64,000 nt of DNA from Monarcha castaneiventris obscurior (taxonomy: Eukaryota; Chordata; Aves; Passeriformes; Monarchidae). This document shows positions 1 to 12,100 of this stretch, in pieces. The first letter of the stretch is position 1. Each line of letters starts with the position of its first letter. The DNA is taken from assembly GCA_026261815.1 (NCBI GenBank), contig JAMPIT010000230.1, positions 11,035,001-11,099,000 of the forward strand. Direction: 5' to 3'. A program made the translations under genes and the position numbers. Under the pieces are notes generated by a model. It ran no database searches and was not told the origin of the DNA. It was given only the letters and a program-made list of their open reading frames with translations.

Positions 1-3000
1 CCCTTCCTCCCTCCTTGAAGTTCCCTTAGCTCTCCTCTATTTTAAATTTGCTTCTCAAAAAATTGTTTTCTCCCATATGAGTTCTCCACAATCCTTTTCA
101 CTTCATTTCTTTACTAGCTGATCTGCAGAAGAAAATAAGAGCTGAGAAGCAGAGGTGTCTTGGATGATGTCTTCTTTCTTGCTTTTGCACCAGCTAAAAC
201 AGGATAAAGGAGTACTCAGCCTATTTTCACTGCTGTGCTCCCCTTGTTTATTCCCCTCCCCAGCATCCTCACAACCTAGTTCCATTGACTTTCTTCCTGC
301 AGAAGCCAGGTGGTTGGATGCCCTGAAAGGAAAAACCATGGAGCTAAACTCTTGAAGAGCAGATGTGTGTATTGACCTGCAGTAATAGCCTAAAACCTCT
401 AGAAATCCTTTCCCTTTACTCAGAAGCAGCTCTTTCACACTATGGTCATTAACATTTGCTTCCTGCAGTGGCCTATTATTGCTTGAAGTCTCTGACACAT
501 AAAACCAAAGTCTTTCTTTGGGAGGGAGTAAGCAGGGGAAAAATATACATTCCATTCAGCAAGTTTGTTCTATTACCATGTTTCTACTTGGCAGCTTGAC
601 TTTGAACGCTGTGGCAGCAGCACCTGCCTCTCCCAGACTTCCCATGAACACTCTTAATCACCTCTGCCTCACCCACCCTCCATCTCAGACACCCTTTGCT
701 TGCTAATGGAGAATGACGCAGGAGGTGAAGTGTTTCTTTCTTGTTTCTCATCTCCCTTACATGCATTTTACTTGTACAAAACCTCACATGGTTTGAACAG
801 AGGAGGGAAAGGTCCTTGGGAAGGCATCAGATCTTAAACAAGTTTCTTCTCTAGTTCACCAGTTTCATGGTGCTCCATGTGCCATCTGAGATGAGGGTTG
901 TAGTCCTTTAATCATAATACACTTCTTCTTTCAATTTGGTCAATAAAGGAATGATATGAGGGTCAAGGTTTACAAACTACTGAACTCTGTTCTTGTATAC
1001 TATTGTTCTCTTACTTGCTTTTCCCATTGAAAAGTAATTGCTTTGAGCACCAGAAGTGATTACAGAAGATGACACCATTAAAACCAGCCTCAGGATCTCA
1101 TTCCGAGGAAAAACTCAGCCTGTAAAATGTTGTATGCCTCACCCAGCAATTATGCTGTTGTAGCTAATTTCAGAAAGCATAAATTGCCCATTATTTCTGA
1201 AGAGGACTGGGGTTTTTTAACCAGTGGTACTGAAAGTGGTTGCTTTTCCAACAGATTTTTATATGGCTTCCACAGAGTTGCACAAATAAGAAATAAAATA
1301 TTTCTTTCTATTCTCATTTTCTTTAAAATTTAAAACTTAATTATTTTATGATAAAATTTGTTGATGAGCAAAGTTTAATAAACCATTGGAACCTTCTAAA
1401 ATACAGATTTAAATTTTTCTGCACTAAGAATATTTCATTATGAAGGTGAAATTGTAACATATTATAATTGCAGATCAGGCAATTCAATCCACAATACAAT
1501 ATTTCAATGTGTTAAACAATTTTTTTTTCTTGTCAATACCACCACATAGCATGGGTATGGTCTCCTTTGGCAACTTATTACTGAATGTTGTCTCTCATAA
1601 AGCAATATATTCTTACTTCTGCTTGAATTTTTGTGGTGTACTTCATGAAATACCTTGTTTTGCTGAAAAATCCTGTGTTGGAGAATAGCTGCATAAACCT
1701 CTTCAATTGGAGTCCATGAGAGCCTGTAGCAATTTGGGAACAGCACAGGTGTTTCTTGAAGTGATCCCAAATGGAACATGTTCAGTTCAGGTGAATTAAA
1801 ATGAATGTTATGATTTAAGGAATAATGAAGTATTTCATTTTGGTAGATCATTTTAGAGCAATATTTTCCACCATTTCTGCATCCTAGCTTTTTCCATAGC
1901 TGCTTCTTTCATGGAAGAATTTAGTATTTGACTTTCCACCTGCGTCTGAATTTTCTACTGCATAGAAATTCCAATTCTTAACTGGTCTTAGAAATCAGTA
2001 ACCTCCAGTGCATATTTCAGAGGCAGGAAACATATTGAAAACACTATCTTTAGGAAAATGGTAAGTGTAGCCCTCAATATGATCTATTGTTAATACAATG
2101 TAATTTTAAGGAACTTGATTAGATTATGCAAAAGAAGTTCCCGTAAATTATTAAAACCAACATAATAGATGTTGGAGGAAGAAACTGTGGTACAGTACTG
2201 AAATACATAGTATTCTGCCCTCTTCCATGCCCACATGAAGAGAAAAGAATTTCTCTTACTCTCTTCCACATGCTGCTCCTATTTGTACTGCTCCAGGGGG
2301 ACAGTGACCGTCTCACAGAGACTCACTGTGTTCCACAGAGAAATGGGCCAGATTCGGGATGTCCTGGTGTATCTTCCACCACAGGCACTAAGAAACCACA
2401 AAGCAGGCTGGTTCCATCCATCACTGTTTGCTTCTTGGACCCCAGCTGAGGAGGTCTGACCTCAGAGCTTGTAGCAAAGCAGGAATTTGAGAGCGTGGTA
2501 GATTATTTGCTAGATATGCTTATTTAGATAAGAGGCACCATTGAGTCTTTCTAGGTGAAACTAGAATAGTTGTGATGACATTTGTTTCACTGTGCAAAGT
2601 GGTCAGTCTGTCTTTCATGGAATATTAAAGGGAGAAGACAATGTCAATTTTCAAAGCAGGTCTATTTGGACAGCAGTCAGATCCAAACTACTAGAAGAAC
2701 AAGAAAATTAAATTGCAGCTAACTGTGGGGGACCATTCTGTTAACACTGTAAAAAAACCAGTGTCTGAAATGAAATTGTGAATAGGAAATTGTTGGATGA
2801 CTGAATGTTCAGATGAACAATTCAGTACAATGTGAGCAAATAACTTTGTGTTCCACAAGCCAAAGCCTGATTTTATTTTAAAACAGAGTGCAATGATTGT
2901 TCAAGACTTTCAGTTGTCTTCATCTGACAGGCCAGGTGTGCATATGCTCATTCATGTATGGCATTATGCATTTCCAGCACAATTGCTGAGATCATCCCAT

Positions 3001-4918
3001 TTGTTGGATCTGTAACTCCATACTCCAACATAATAAAAGGGGAGACTCAGGGGGATGGGGGAACTGAAAGAAGTGTATTCCTCTCTTCATAAAAATAAAC
3101 CTACCTAAGCTCAGTAGGGTTTCCTTAACAAGCATTATTAGGAACTGACTGATCAGCAATACTACCCACTTACATCTGGCATTGAATTTCCCAAAGATAT
3201 AGCTTTTTCATTATCTTAGGGAGAAAAAAAAAACAACCCTGTGTGCTTATAGGGTAAATCCTGCTCCTTTAGTGCACTGTTCAATTGTTCAATATATAAT
3301 CTTTTCTGTGAGCACTCTACACTGCAGCATTTGATGGTATGGATCTAAAAAGTAAGTGCCTGAACCAGAATAACAGAGAAGTGTAACAGATACTTTCAAA
3401 TGTAGCCAATGCCTTATAGAGTAATTCAGTTTTCAATTAATACATAGCAGTAAAGCACAGATGGACAAAAAAATTACTAGAATTGCATGTAGTTCAATCA
3501 CCATGAAAACCAGAAGAAGGTTGGCTGACAGCAGATGAAATCTGATTTATGGAGTAAGGTGTATTAAACAGTTGCTTTCAGAAGTTGGGGGGACAATGAT
3601 TCCTGATTATAGAAAGAAGCAACAAAACGTCTGCCACTTTTCTCCCTGTTCCCTTATGGAAAAAGGAAAAATAAGGCAGAACCCATGAAAAGTGACAGCT
3701 CGTGTGAAGTCTAATCCTGCTGGTTTACCACTGAGGATAATTTTAATTTCCAACTACCAATGGCATTTATTATTCTCTACATAAAATTGCCCGTAGCTGG
3801 TATTTTTTTACTCTGATGAGCTTTATTCAATTACTTTCTGGATACTCCCACCTCCTGTTGACTGCTGGGGGCACTGGGGACACTGCAGCTGTTAAAAAGG
3901 GCTCCTCAAAACATGTAAATGCAGGGATGTGAGTACTGGTACCCCTACACTGCTTGAAGTCAAACTTCTAGCTAGGTTGGTTACCTGGGAAACAGCTGTC
4001 AGCACAGTGGAAAGGAATCTATTTAGTGTGGTGGATAGGTGACGGTTTTCAAAAAAAAGAAAAACAGCAAAAAACCCCACCACTGCTCCATAATTTAGGT
4101 TTTTAAGTGTATCATGAAAGAAATAGGAGATAGGGTGCTCTTTTTAAGTTTGTTAAGAATAAATTATTCCCTGAACTGAATAGTCTGGAACTGCAGAAAT
4201 CTATAATTACTGGGAAGAGTATTTTTATAAGGGATTTAAATTTCAGTAGTACCCCAAATTTTGTTTGTAACAACAATACTAAAAACATTTTTTTTTTATT
4301 TGCAAGTTATTTTCAATTAGTGTGCTGCAAAGATACCATAATGGAGACTATTTAGTTAAGTTATTGACTTTTTTTATCTTCAGGGTTCTTCCAGAAGCAC
4401 TAGCCTTTAGATCAGTCCTCCACTGAAGTTAAACATTGTTGAATTTTTCAGATAGTGTTTCCTGCACCTGCAGCAGAGGCAGGTTAAGAGTAGCTTTTCC
4501 AAAGTTGCGAGAGTTAAGAATTCCTGGCTTCTGCTCTGTGCTCAGATTCACTGACCCATGTCATAGCTCAAAGACAAAAGCAGAAAAGACAGTGAAATGA
4601 AAATGCTGGGTGTCTTGGCACCACTTACACATTTCTGATGGCCTAATAATAACAGCACCATCAAAGCTCAAGTTGTTGCCTGTATTGTTGTGCAGTTTCC
4701 CTCTTTTTAGAGGGGGTTTCATGCTGCTGTTTTGGCAGATGATAACCACATCCCTTTAAACTATAAAATGGATAAAAAGTACGTGCCTGTCTATCTCCTT
4801 TATTCATAATTTTTTGCTTTATTTGTTAATATCTCAATTTGAGAAGGACTCTGAGCATGTCACCACTGATTTGTCTACCTCATGTGACCAAGTGGATTTC
4901 CAGACTCTCATTGCAGAG
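1..4918 (+). other. PARD3: PARD3 intron, 5' part (no exon seen)
   Basis: This stretch lies upstream of the first visible PARD3 exon and, by inference, inside the same intron. I looked for the coding exon that should precede the exon at 22248, which in known PARD3 proteins ends with a serine- and proline-rich stretch before the SNRST motif. I did not find it. The sequence is AT-rich and low in CpG, with only short incidental ORFs, the longest being 150 codons on the minus strand at 103-555. No RNA gene, recognisable transposon or long tandem repeat was seen. The intronic assignment depends on the missing exon lying outside the window. Confidence 0.7.
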
Positions 4919-6183
4919 TGCCCAGCGCCAGGCACCCACAAGAGCCGCTCGCTCACCCTCCCCTGCCACAGCCAGGCAGAGGAGGGAAAAAGAAAAAAAA
5001 AGTTAACAAAGGCTTCTTGAGTGAGATAAGGACCGGGAGAAAACCCTTCAAGGGCTAAACAGGCTCAACTTAAGTTATGAAGTGAGTTTATTACTAACAG
5101 AATCAGAGGAGGACAATGAGAAGTACAATAAGCCCTTAGAACACCTTCCCCACCCCCTGCCCCTCCGTCCTTCCCACTGACAGTACAGGGAGACAGGGCA
5201 CGGGGGTTTGGTCAGTCCATCACTGGGATTTCCTTCTGCTGCTCCAGGAGAGGAGTCCTTCCCCTGTGAGGCCGTGGATCCCTCCCATGGGAGGCAGTTC
5301 TCTGTGAACTTCCCTGGCGTGGGTCCGCTCTCAGGAGCAGCAGCCACACCGCCCCTGCTGCAGCATGAGCCCCTGCCACAGGCACACAGCCCTCCCAAAA
5401 CTGCTGTGCCATGGGGCTCTCTTTCCTCAGGGTGCAGTCTTCCAAGGACAGGCTGCTCCAGCCTGGGAGCAGGGCCCTCTCTCCACCGGGTCTCCCACTG
5501 GAACACAGCCTCCTGCAGGCATCCACTCGCTCCAGCGTGGGCACCTCCCCTGTGGGCTGTGGGTGGGTCTCTGCATCCCCCGTGGATCCCCTGTGGGCTG
5601 CGGGTGGATCTCTGCATCCCCCGTGGATCCCCACGGGCTGCGGGTGGATCTCTGCATCCCCCATGGATCCCCACGGGCTGCGGGTGGATCTCTGCATCCC
5701 CCGTGGTTCCCCACTGACTGCGGGTGGATCTCTGCATCCCTCGTGGATCCCCACGGGCTGCGGGTGGATCTCTGCATCCCCCGTGGATCCCCACGGGCTG
5801 CAGGGGCACAGCTGCATCACCATGGTCTTCACCACGGCCTGCAAAGGCATCTCGGCTCCAGCGCCTGGGGCACCTCCTCCCCCTCCTTGTTCCCTGTCCT
5901 TGTTGTCGCCATGTTGTTTCCCTCACATCTTCTCACCTCCTCCTCTTCTGTGGCTAGAATCCAAAATCTTGTGACTTTGTTTAGATTTTCTTCCTGCATA
6001 TGTCATCACAGAGGCGTTACGAACCTCTCTCTTTGGCCCAGTCTTGGCCAGCAGCATGTCCACCTTCAGAGCCATCAGCCACCGGCTCTGCCGGACATGG
6101 TGGAAGCTTCCAGCAGCTTCCTCACAGGAGCCATCTCTGTGGGCCCCCTGCTACCTAAAACCAGGCCGTGCCAAACCAATACA
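4919..6183 (-). mobile_element. ERVK-type avian LTR, antisense to PARD3
   Basis: This GC-rich island in AT-rich intron matches, from memory, a common avian class II (ERVK-like) LTR. On the minus strand it opens with TGTATTGG (plus-strand complement ending at 6183). That is followed by the complement of the CCGGACATGGTGGAAGCTTC block near 6091-6111 and then the tandem 'ctccagcgtgggcacctcc' section. A minus-strand AATAAA lies at 5092-5087, in the place expected for the LTR poly(A) signal. The left edge is uncertain, set at a TG at 4919-4920 because similarity continues through about 4930-5060. I could not find a clean 6-bp target duplication. No gag, pol or env coding sequence is attached, so it is probably a solo LTR. 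Its long ORFs are repeat artefacts. Confidence 0.8.
5560..5800. repeat. 40-bp minisatellite, six units, inside the LTR
   Basis: Six head-to-tail units begin near 5560, 5601, 5641, 5681, 5721 and 5761. The first is 41 bp and the others 40 bp. Each contains GGGTGGATCTCTGCATCCC followed by a CGTGGATCCCC-like half. Units differ by a few substitutions; for example, the fourth has a changed second half at 5701-5720. Degenerate copies flank the array (about 5530-5559 and 5801-5850). Because 40 is not a multiple of three and the unit lacks stops in several frames, it creates overlapping ORFs of over 200 codons on both strands. These are not genes. The array lies in the part of the LTR that is normally repetitive in this family. 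Confidence 0.93.
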
Positions 6184-9100
6184 GATACTTTCTTGGGTTC
6201 CTCTTCTACCTTACCCTGGTTTCTTTAAGGCTGCCTGAGGATCTAAATGCCTCTTGTGTTGATACACAGTGAGTGCAGGACACCCTAGGGACCAATTTCC
6301 ATTGAAAAAGCTGGACTCCGGCCTTTTCCTCTGCCCCACATCGTGTGTCCCTGACTGTAGTAGAGCTCACAGAGGGATCAGGGCACTGATCTTCCTGAAA
6401 GCAAATCCTGTTTAAGAAAAGAAAGAGAAAGAGGAAATAAAATGATTTTTCATTCAGCTCCTTGATTTGGATAACTGTGATTTCACAAGTGCTTTGTGGC
6501 TCAAAGGTTGGGACAGGAGCATTCTGCTCGGCAGAACTTCAACATCAGTTCAAACAAAGTGTGAAACACTGCAGTTGTCTCAGTTTTGAGAATCTTAGCC
6601 TAAAAAAGTCATGCGGTTATTTTATAGTAATAATCTCCCTGTCACTTAATTTAATCCTTAATTTAATATAAACCAACATGTCTGTACCCCCACACATAAT
6701 GAAACTCTGATTTTTTTCAGGACTGTCTTTTGCAAAACTCCATTTAGTCTAACCACTTAGTCCATCAGCTAGAATATTATCATCTCAATTACCCATGTAT
6801 CCTTGTCCAAGATCTAATATTTCTCAAGCTTCCAATATACTGCAAAAACATATCAAATACCACTAGTTGGGAGCACCACTGCTCCATAATGCTCAGTTCC
6901 CATTGCTAGTCTTGCTGATCAATATCCTTAAAACCACAACCCGTAGCTTAAGTTAAATATAATCGTCCTATAGGAAAGATAGAAAGGAAGGAAAAGTATT
7001 CTGGAAGCTATTGGAAGGCAGCTACAGCTTGCTGGGAGCAGATGATGAGGGGAAACGGTGCTAGATGAACACAGCTTGTTCCATGAGTTCATACTTCATG
7101 GTTTCAGAAATAAAGATACTTACCCCAAACATCATGTATGTGGTTTTACTTTTGGATCTTTTTTTAAGCAATCCCATGGCAACATTATTGCCTCCTTTAT
7201 CCTTTGTGTGGAAAACAATTAAACCCACCTAAAGGAACCAGGCCTAGGCTGTATCTATTCCTGCAGAAGGAGAAGCCAAATTAAGCACAAGAGGTGTCTA
7301 TGGATAAAATGACGTGGCATAAAAAGGTTCCTCCTCAAAAAAGGAAAATTTTACATGATTATAAGCATACATTTATGTTAATTAAGGACACTCCTAGGGT
7401 TGGAATGCTTGAGAAATTGATATTACTGTACAGAATATATATGATCACTCTTAAGTATGTTGTGCCTGTAACTGCGTATTACTATATGCTCCACACTATA
7501 CTTAGCAAGTCTGTCTGTCAGACAGCTCTAATTGCTTTATGTGTGAGAACATTAAGCTGCAATAAATTTATATACACAGCTGTTCCATTACTGTGGAACA
7601 AGTTTTATCTCCTAATAAATTGATGTTTCTTTTTAGTGTCAACTCAAACCAAAATTTACACCCGAGAAGGTGAACCTTAACATCACATAATTAGTTCAGT
7701 GACACCAGTGGTAATAGAGGGTATACACTGTACATCTCTTAAACATATTGATGGAAAAAAGTTTTGACTTCTGTTAATTGTTTCTTGAAAGCTTAATTGT
7801 GATTAAGAGCAGCTTTAATTGGAAAAGGAAAAAGAATCACGACCTTTAAACATACACTGCAAATAGCACGTCTGCATTTACAAGGAGTTGCACCATAACG
7901 GGAAAAAAACTAAAAACCTTCTTTAAAATAGGGCAGGGGGAAAAAAAAAGGCATTGTGGTTCTGTGTGGAGTCACATTTAGGTTAATGGAACAGAAGCTT
8001 AGACTGCCCTGGACTTTTGATTAATATTTAATTAATCTTCTGTAGAAGACTCTGATTTGAATTAAACTGGGTACTAATAAAGGAACCAATTCACCAAAGA
8101 GTTCACATAAATTTGACCTGCCATTATGAGAATTTAAATTAAAATGGCTGAAGTTTTGTTTTCTGCTCATTTTATGCCTGGTCTACATCAAGTGCAAGTA
8201 ATTTACTAGGAGTGATGAAACTGGAAAAATGCAACCTGAATTGGTCACTAGTAATGGAGCCATAACTGCAATATGACATGCCATTTGGTTTGTTTTAAAT
8301 AAGTACCATGAGCTAAAGAGTGGTATTGTTCTCTCAATACCAGCTTTTACAGCCCTGCAAAGGAAGCATTTAGCTGTACACAACAAAGGGAAATATCATT
8401 TGATTTAAAAAATGCCCAGAATGGTTTCTGGGAGTTGCTTATACTTCTGCTTATACTTCTACATTTTCTCTTAATCAGAGTGGCAGTAAAAATGATGCAA
8501 ATGAAGTCAATTCCCCAGGTGCTGTGACTCCCTTGACCTCCCTTCCCATGTGTGTAGGGGTGGCTGGAGTAAGTATTGCCTACTGTGAAGAGAGGGAGGG
8601 GTTGAACTGTCTCATGAAGGATTCTCCTTTTTAATGATCATGATGGATTGTAAAAAACATCTACTCAACCTCAATACAGGAAAAATGAGTTTGTAGGTAC
8701 CTCACTCACAATTTTTTCTGCCAGCTCTTTTCATAGTCATGATGATACCATCACCAGCTTGTGTACTTATCAGCTCCTGACCTAGTGAGCAACTTTGACA
8801 TGACCCTCTCCATTAGTTTGGATGATATCTAAACCCCACAGAATTTCTTCAAGTATCATTACTAAGGTGATTGTTCTCATTCAGGTACTCTGACTTTAGC
8901 AGCCTGCTCTAATATCGAATTCATCTGGTTTTAGGTGTCTCCAGGGTAGTCCTGTATAGCTTGGCTCCTTTTGCAGTCAGTCAGTCAGTCACTGACCTCA
9001 GCCCTCACTGCATGCCTTTTTTCTGGGGAAAAGGAACATTTCACAGATGGATGTGTGTGTGCCTCCATTGTGCAAGAGCAAATCTGTTCTTAAACTGTAA

Positions 9101-12100
9101 AATCTTTGGCTAAGGACTGGTTGTAGGCAGTCTGTGCAGTGTCTGCTGCAGATAGGGTCCTGCTATTTGAGTAGTACTTGATGCAGAAATCTGGCAAAAA
9201 TAATAAAAAGTAACTAGCAAAAGTGCAGCAAAATCAGATCTTTGTGGGTCCTGCTTACTGAGGATATTTATCATTCTTTCCTTACATAGGCTCTAATTCC
9301 TGGTTTTGGTTTCCCTGGAAAGCCAATTACTGTGTAGCTCAAATGGGAAAATTCGTGGGAACTGGACTTAATCTGAGCTAGCAGCATAGAAACGTAAGCT
9401 GCTCTCTGGAGGCCATGTCTTGCCTTAGTTCTTTTTGAAAATTCCAACAGATAATCATGGAATTTCTCTTACAATTTGTATAGGAGAAGTAATTTGTAAA
9501 GAAGGATGGTGCTCACACAAGTGATGTGCAGTGTCTGGTAATGCTACCCTCTTTACAGGATCATGGCAGTCACATGTGACAAAAAAATAGTGTGACCTGT
9601 TACAATATAACCCTTGAATTACAAAGTCAATACTACACTGTGAACTTATTTCAGAGATTAATCTTAAATATCAGTGCAGTTTTGTGCTGATGTTTTATAG
9701 TCTGTCACCTAAAAGCTCATTCCATTAATAAGGCTCATTGTATTGAAAAATATTTTTTAAAAATTAATTGCAGTTCTTATTTTTAAGATAATTGAAGAAG
9801 CTGCACTGAGCTTTAAAACTGAGGTAGAAAAAAATATGGTAGAAAAAATAGTTTTAATAACTTTAAAAAATAAATATATTTGTTAAAATTAACATAGTCT
9901 TATATATGTGCCTCTCAGACATTTCAGCCTACTAAGATTTTGGCTAGTGAAGAATGGTCAATACCAATAGAAACAAGTCTATAATTTGCATTAAATGGAA
10001 CTGGCTGTGCAGTATTGCTTATGGTAATAGCTGCAGTTACTTGCCTGTAATATTTCATCTTGTCTTCTGAGAGCATGAAAGAGCATTTTGTAGGTATGTA
10101 TCAAATTCTTCAGGTCAGCTGGGTTCATAGTTATGTAGGCTCACATTTCTGTAGCTTAATTTTCTTCTGCTGGCAGAAGTTCTCCTTTGCTGGAAATACC
10201 CAAAGGAAACTTAAAGAAGATGTGGAGAGCATTGGAATGTCAGGGTACAATTTAGCCTTCTGTCACTTCTTTAATAATTGTACATTTTCTGGTGTTGTAA
10301 CAATTAATTCCTGCTATTGGAGAGTGGCTGTGTATGAACTATAGGTGGCCTGATTAGCCATTTCCCTGGAATATAAATTATTGCCATCAGTTGCTTGAAA
10401 AATTCTGGTTTTATTTCAGTGTGAGTCTGGCATCCCATCAATGCCTTCAGTATCATAATCCTGAAATAAGAGAGGAAGGAAGGAAAATATCTTAAATAAT
10501 GAGTTGCAATGGCAATTATTTTTTGTTTTGGGGGGTTGTTTTTCATAGATATTTGTTTGCTGTATAGATCAAATGCTTAGCGTGTCCTTTGACAAGTGCA
10601 GTCCATTAAATGCTTTATTCATGAACTGGGATCAAGGGATTGTCTCAGTTCTAGCCTGCTCTCTGAAATAAGATAATACAAGCAATTTCTGTTAAGCATT
10701 ATGGTTTAGGAGAGTGCGAGGAAAAGAAAAAATTCTTTAATCTCTTTGATCAGATTTGAATGGCAGAAAAATCTTATGCATTAATGCTTAAAATTAGAGA
10801 TTTTATCAGCAGTCATTTTAGTAAGTAGAACTTGAGCTGCTGTGCTGAATAAATATACTTCTTAGTACATGTAATGTGTTGATTTCCCTGGAGTTTTCTG
10901 TAATTCATTGTAGAGAAAGAAAGAAGAAATAGTAAATAACAAAAAGAAGAAACTGAGTGATATAGCTGTAAGTGGACGTGTTCCAATTGGTATGATGTGC
11001 ATCTTTCTGGCAGCCAGGGATAGTTTACCAGATCATTTCTATAGCAAATTGTTTCAGAATCAATCCCTGAATTTCATACTGGTAACAAGAAGCTTAGAGC
11101 TGAAAATTATTCATTTTTTTTCCCCCCAAAACCTTGGTCAGATCTTCACATGTCTGTAAATTCTCAAAGCTCTATTGGATTCAATGGGTTTAGACAGGTT
11201 TTCACTAGTTAAAGCTCAAGCCCAGAGATGCATTTTAGAGCTCTGTGCAGGAACTGGCATTGCTGTTCTTCAGTTAGAATCACATATGTGGCAATTTCCA
11301 TTTCAGTGAAGCTTGCGAATTAGAAATCTCACTTTTTTAATAGCGTTCAGGAAATATTTTCTGGTTTCTATACAGGGACCCATGAAGCGAGTGCACGTCA
11401 GACGCTCCAACGGCAGCAGAAGGTTCTGGTTTACAGCAGCGTTTTTGCTGCTGGGCCTCCTGCCTCAAGTGTCTGAAATAGAATTACAGTACAATTTATT
11501 ACATTTATTATCATGCTGTAGAAGAAAAGGCATTTTCATGTTTTATGATCTGAGGCCCTGTACTGTGTGACTAATCTGTTATATTTTGGGATATCTGGCC
11601 AGTGCAAGTTTGAGCAGCAGTAATGTGTGCTACACAGTCATGTTTAACATTTGCAAAACTTTCTTTTTTAGCACGTGCCACTTGGACTGAAATCTTTCTG
11701 ATTAAAGATGTCAGAAAAAAGCAGTATCTTAGAAATCCAACTAGGTAATGATGACAAAATAAAGTGATATCAGTTTGGATGTATTTTAACATGATGTCAA
11801 AACACATTGTCATCAAAATCCCCAGAGACACCATTATGGTGTCAAAATGAAACGTTATCAACCTAAGACTACAAGAATAACAACGAGAAATAATACTATC
11901 GTAGCATTGTAATGTACTGCCAATATCACACAAAATAAATTTGATATACTAAGTGGAATTACTTATTATATATGTTTCATTTCTTCCTGTTAACTGAAAA
12001 GCATATGGCAATTATGTTACCCAAGAAAACCTTACAGCATTTGTGTAGCATTTGCTGAAGTAGTGTAAAAGTTGAGATACAAATTAGCCATACTGATGAG

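Noticed and set aside
103..555. 150-codon minus-strand ORF
   Set aside because: No recognisable domain, no splice or promoter context, and of a length expected by chance in 64 kb read on both strands.
4031..4042. GTGGATAG|GTGACG as the donor of the missing upstream PARD3 exon
   Set aside because: The translation before it does not resemble the expected PARD3 segment, and no matching acceptor was seen.
5075..6228. Long overlapping ORFs (212, 283 and 287 codons) on both strands
   Set aside because: They are kept open by the 40-bp GC-rich minisatellite and LTR composition; the translations are repeats of the same unit in shifted frames, not a protein family.
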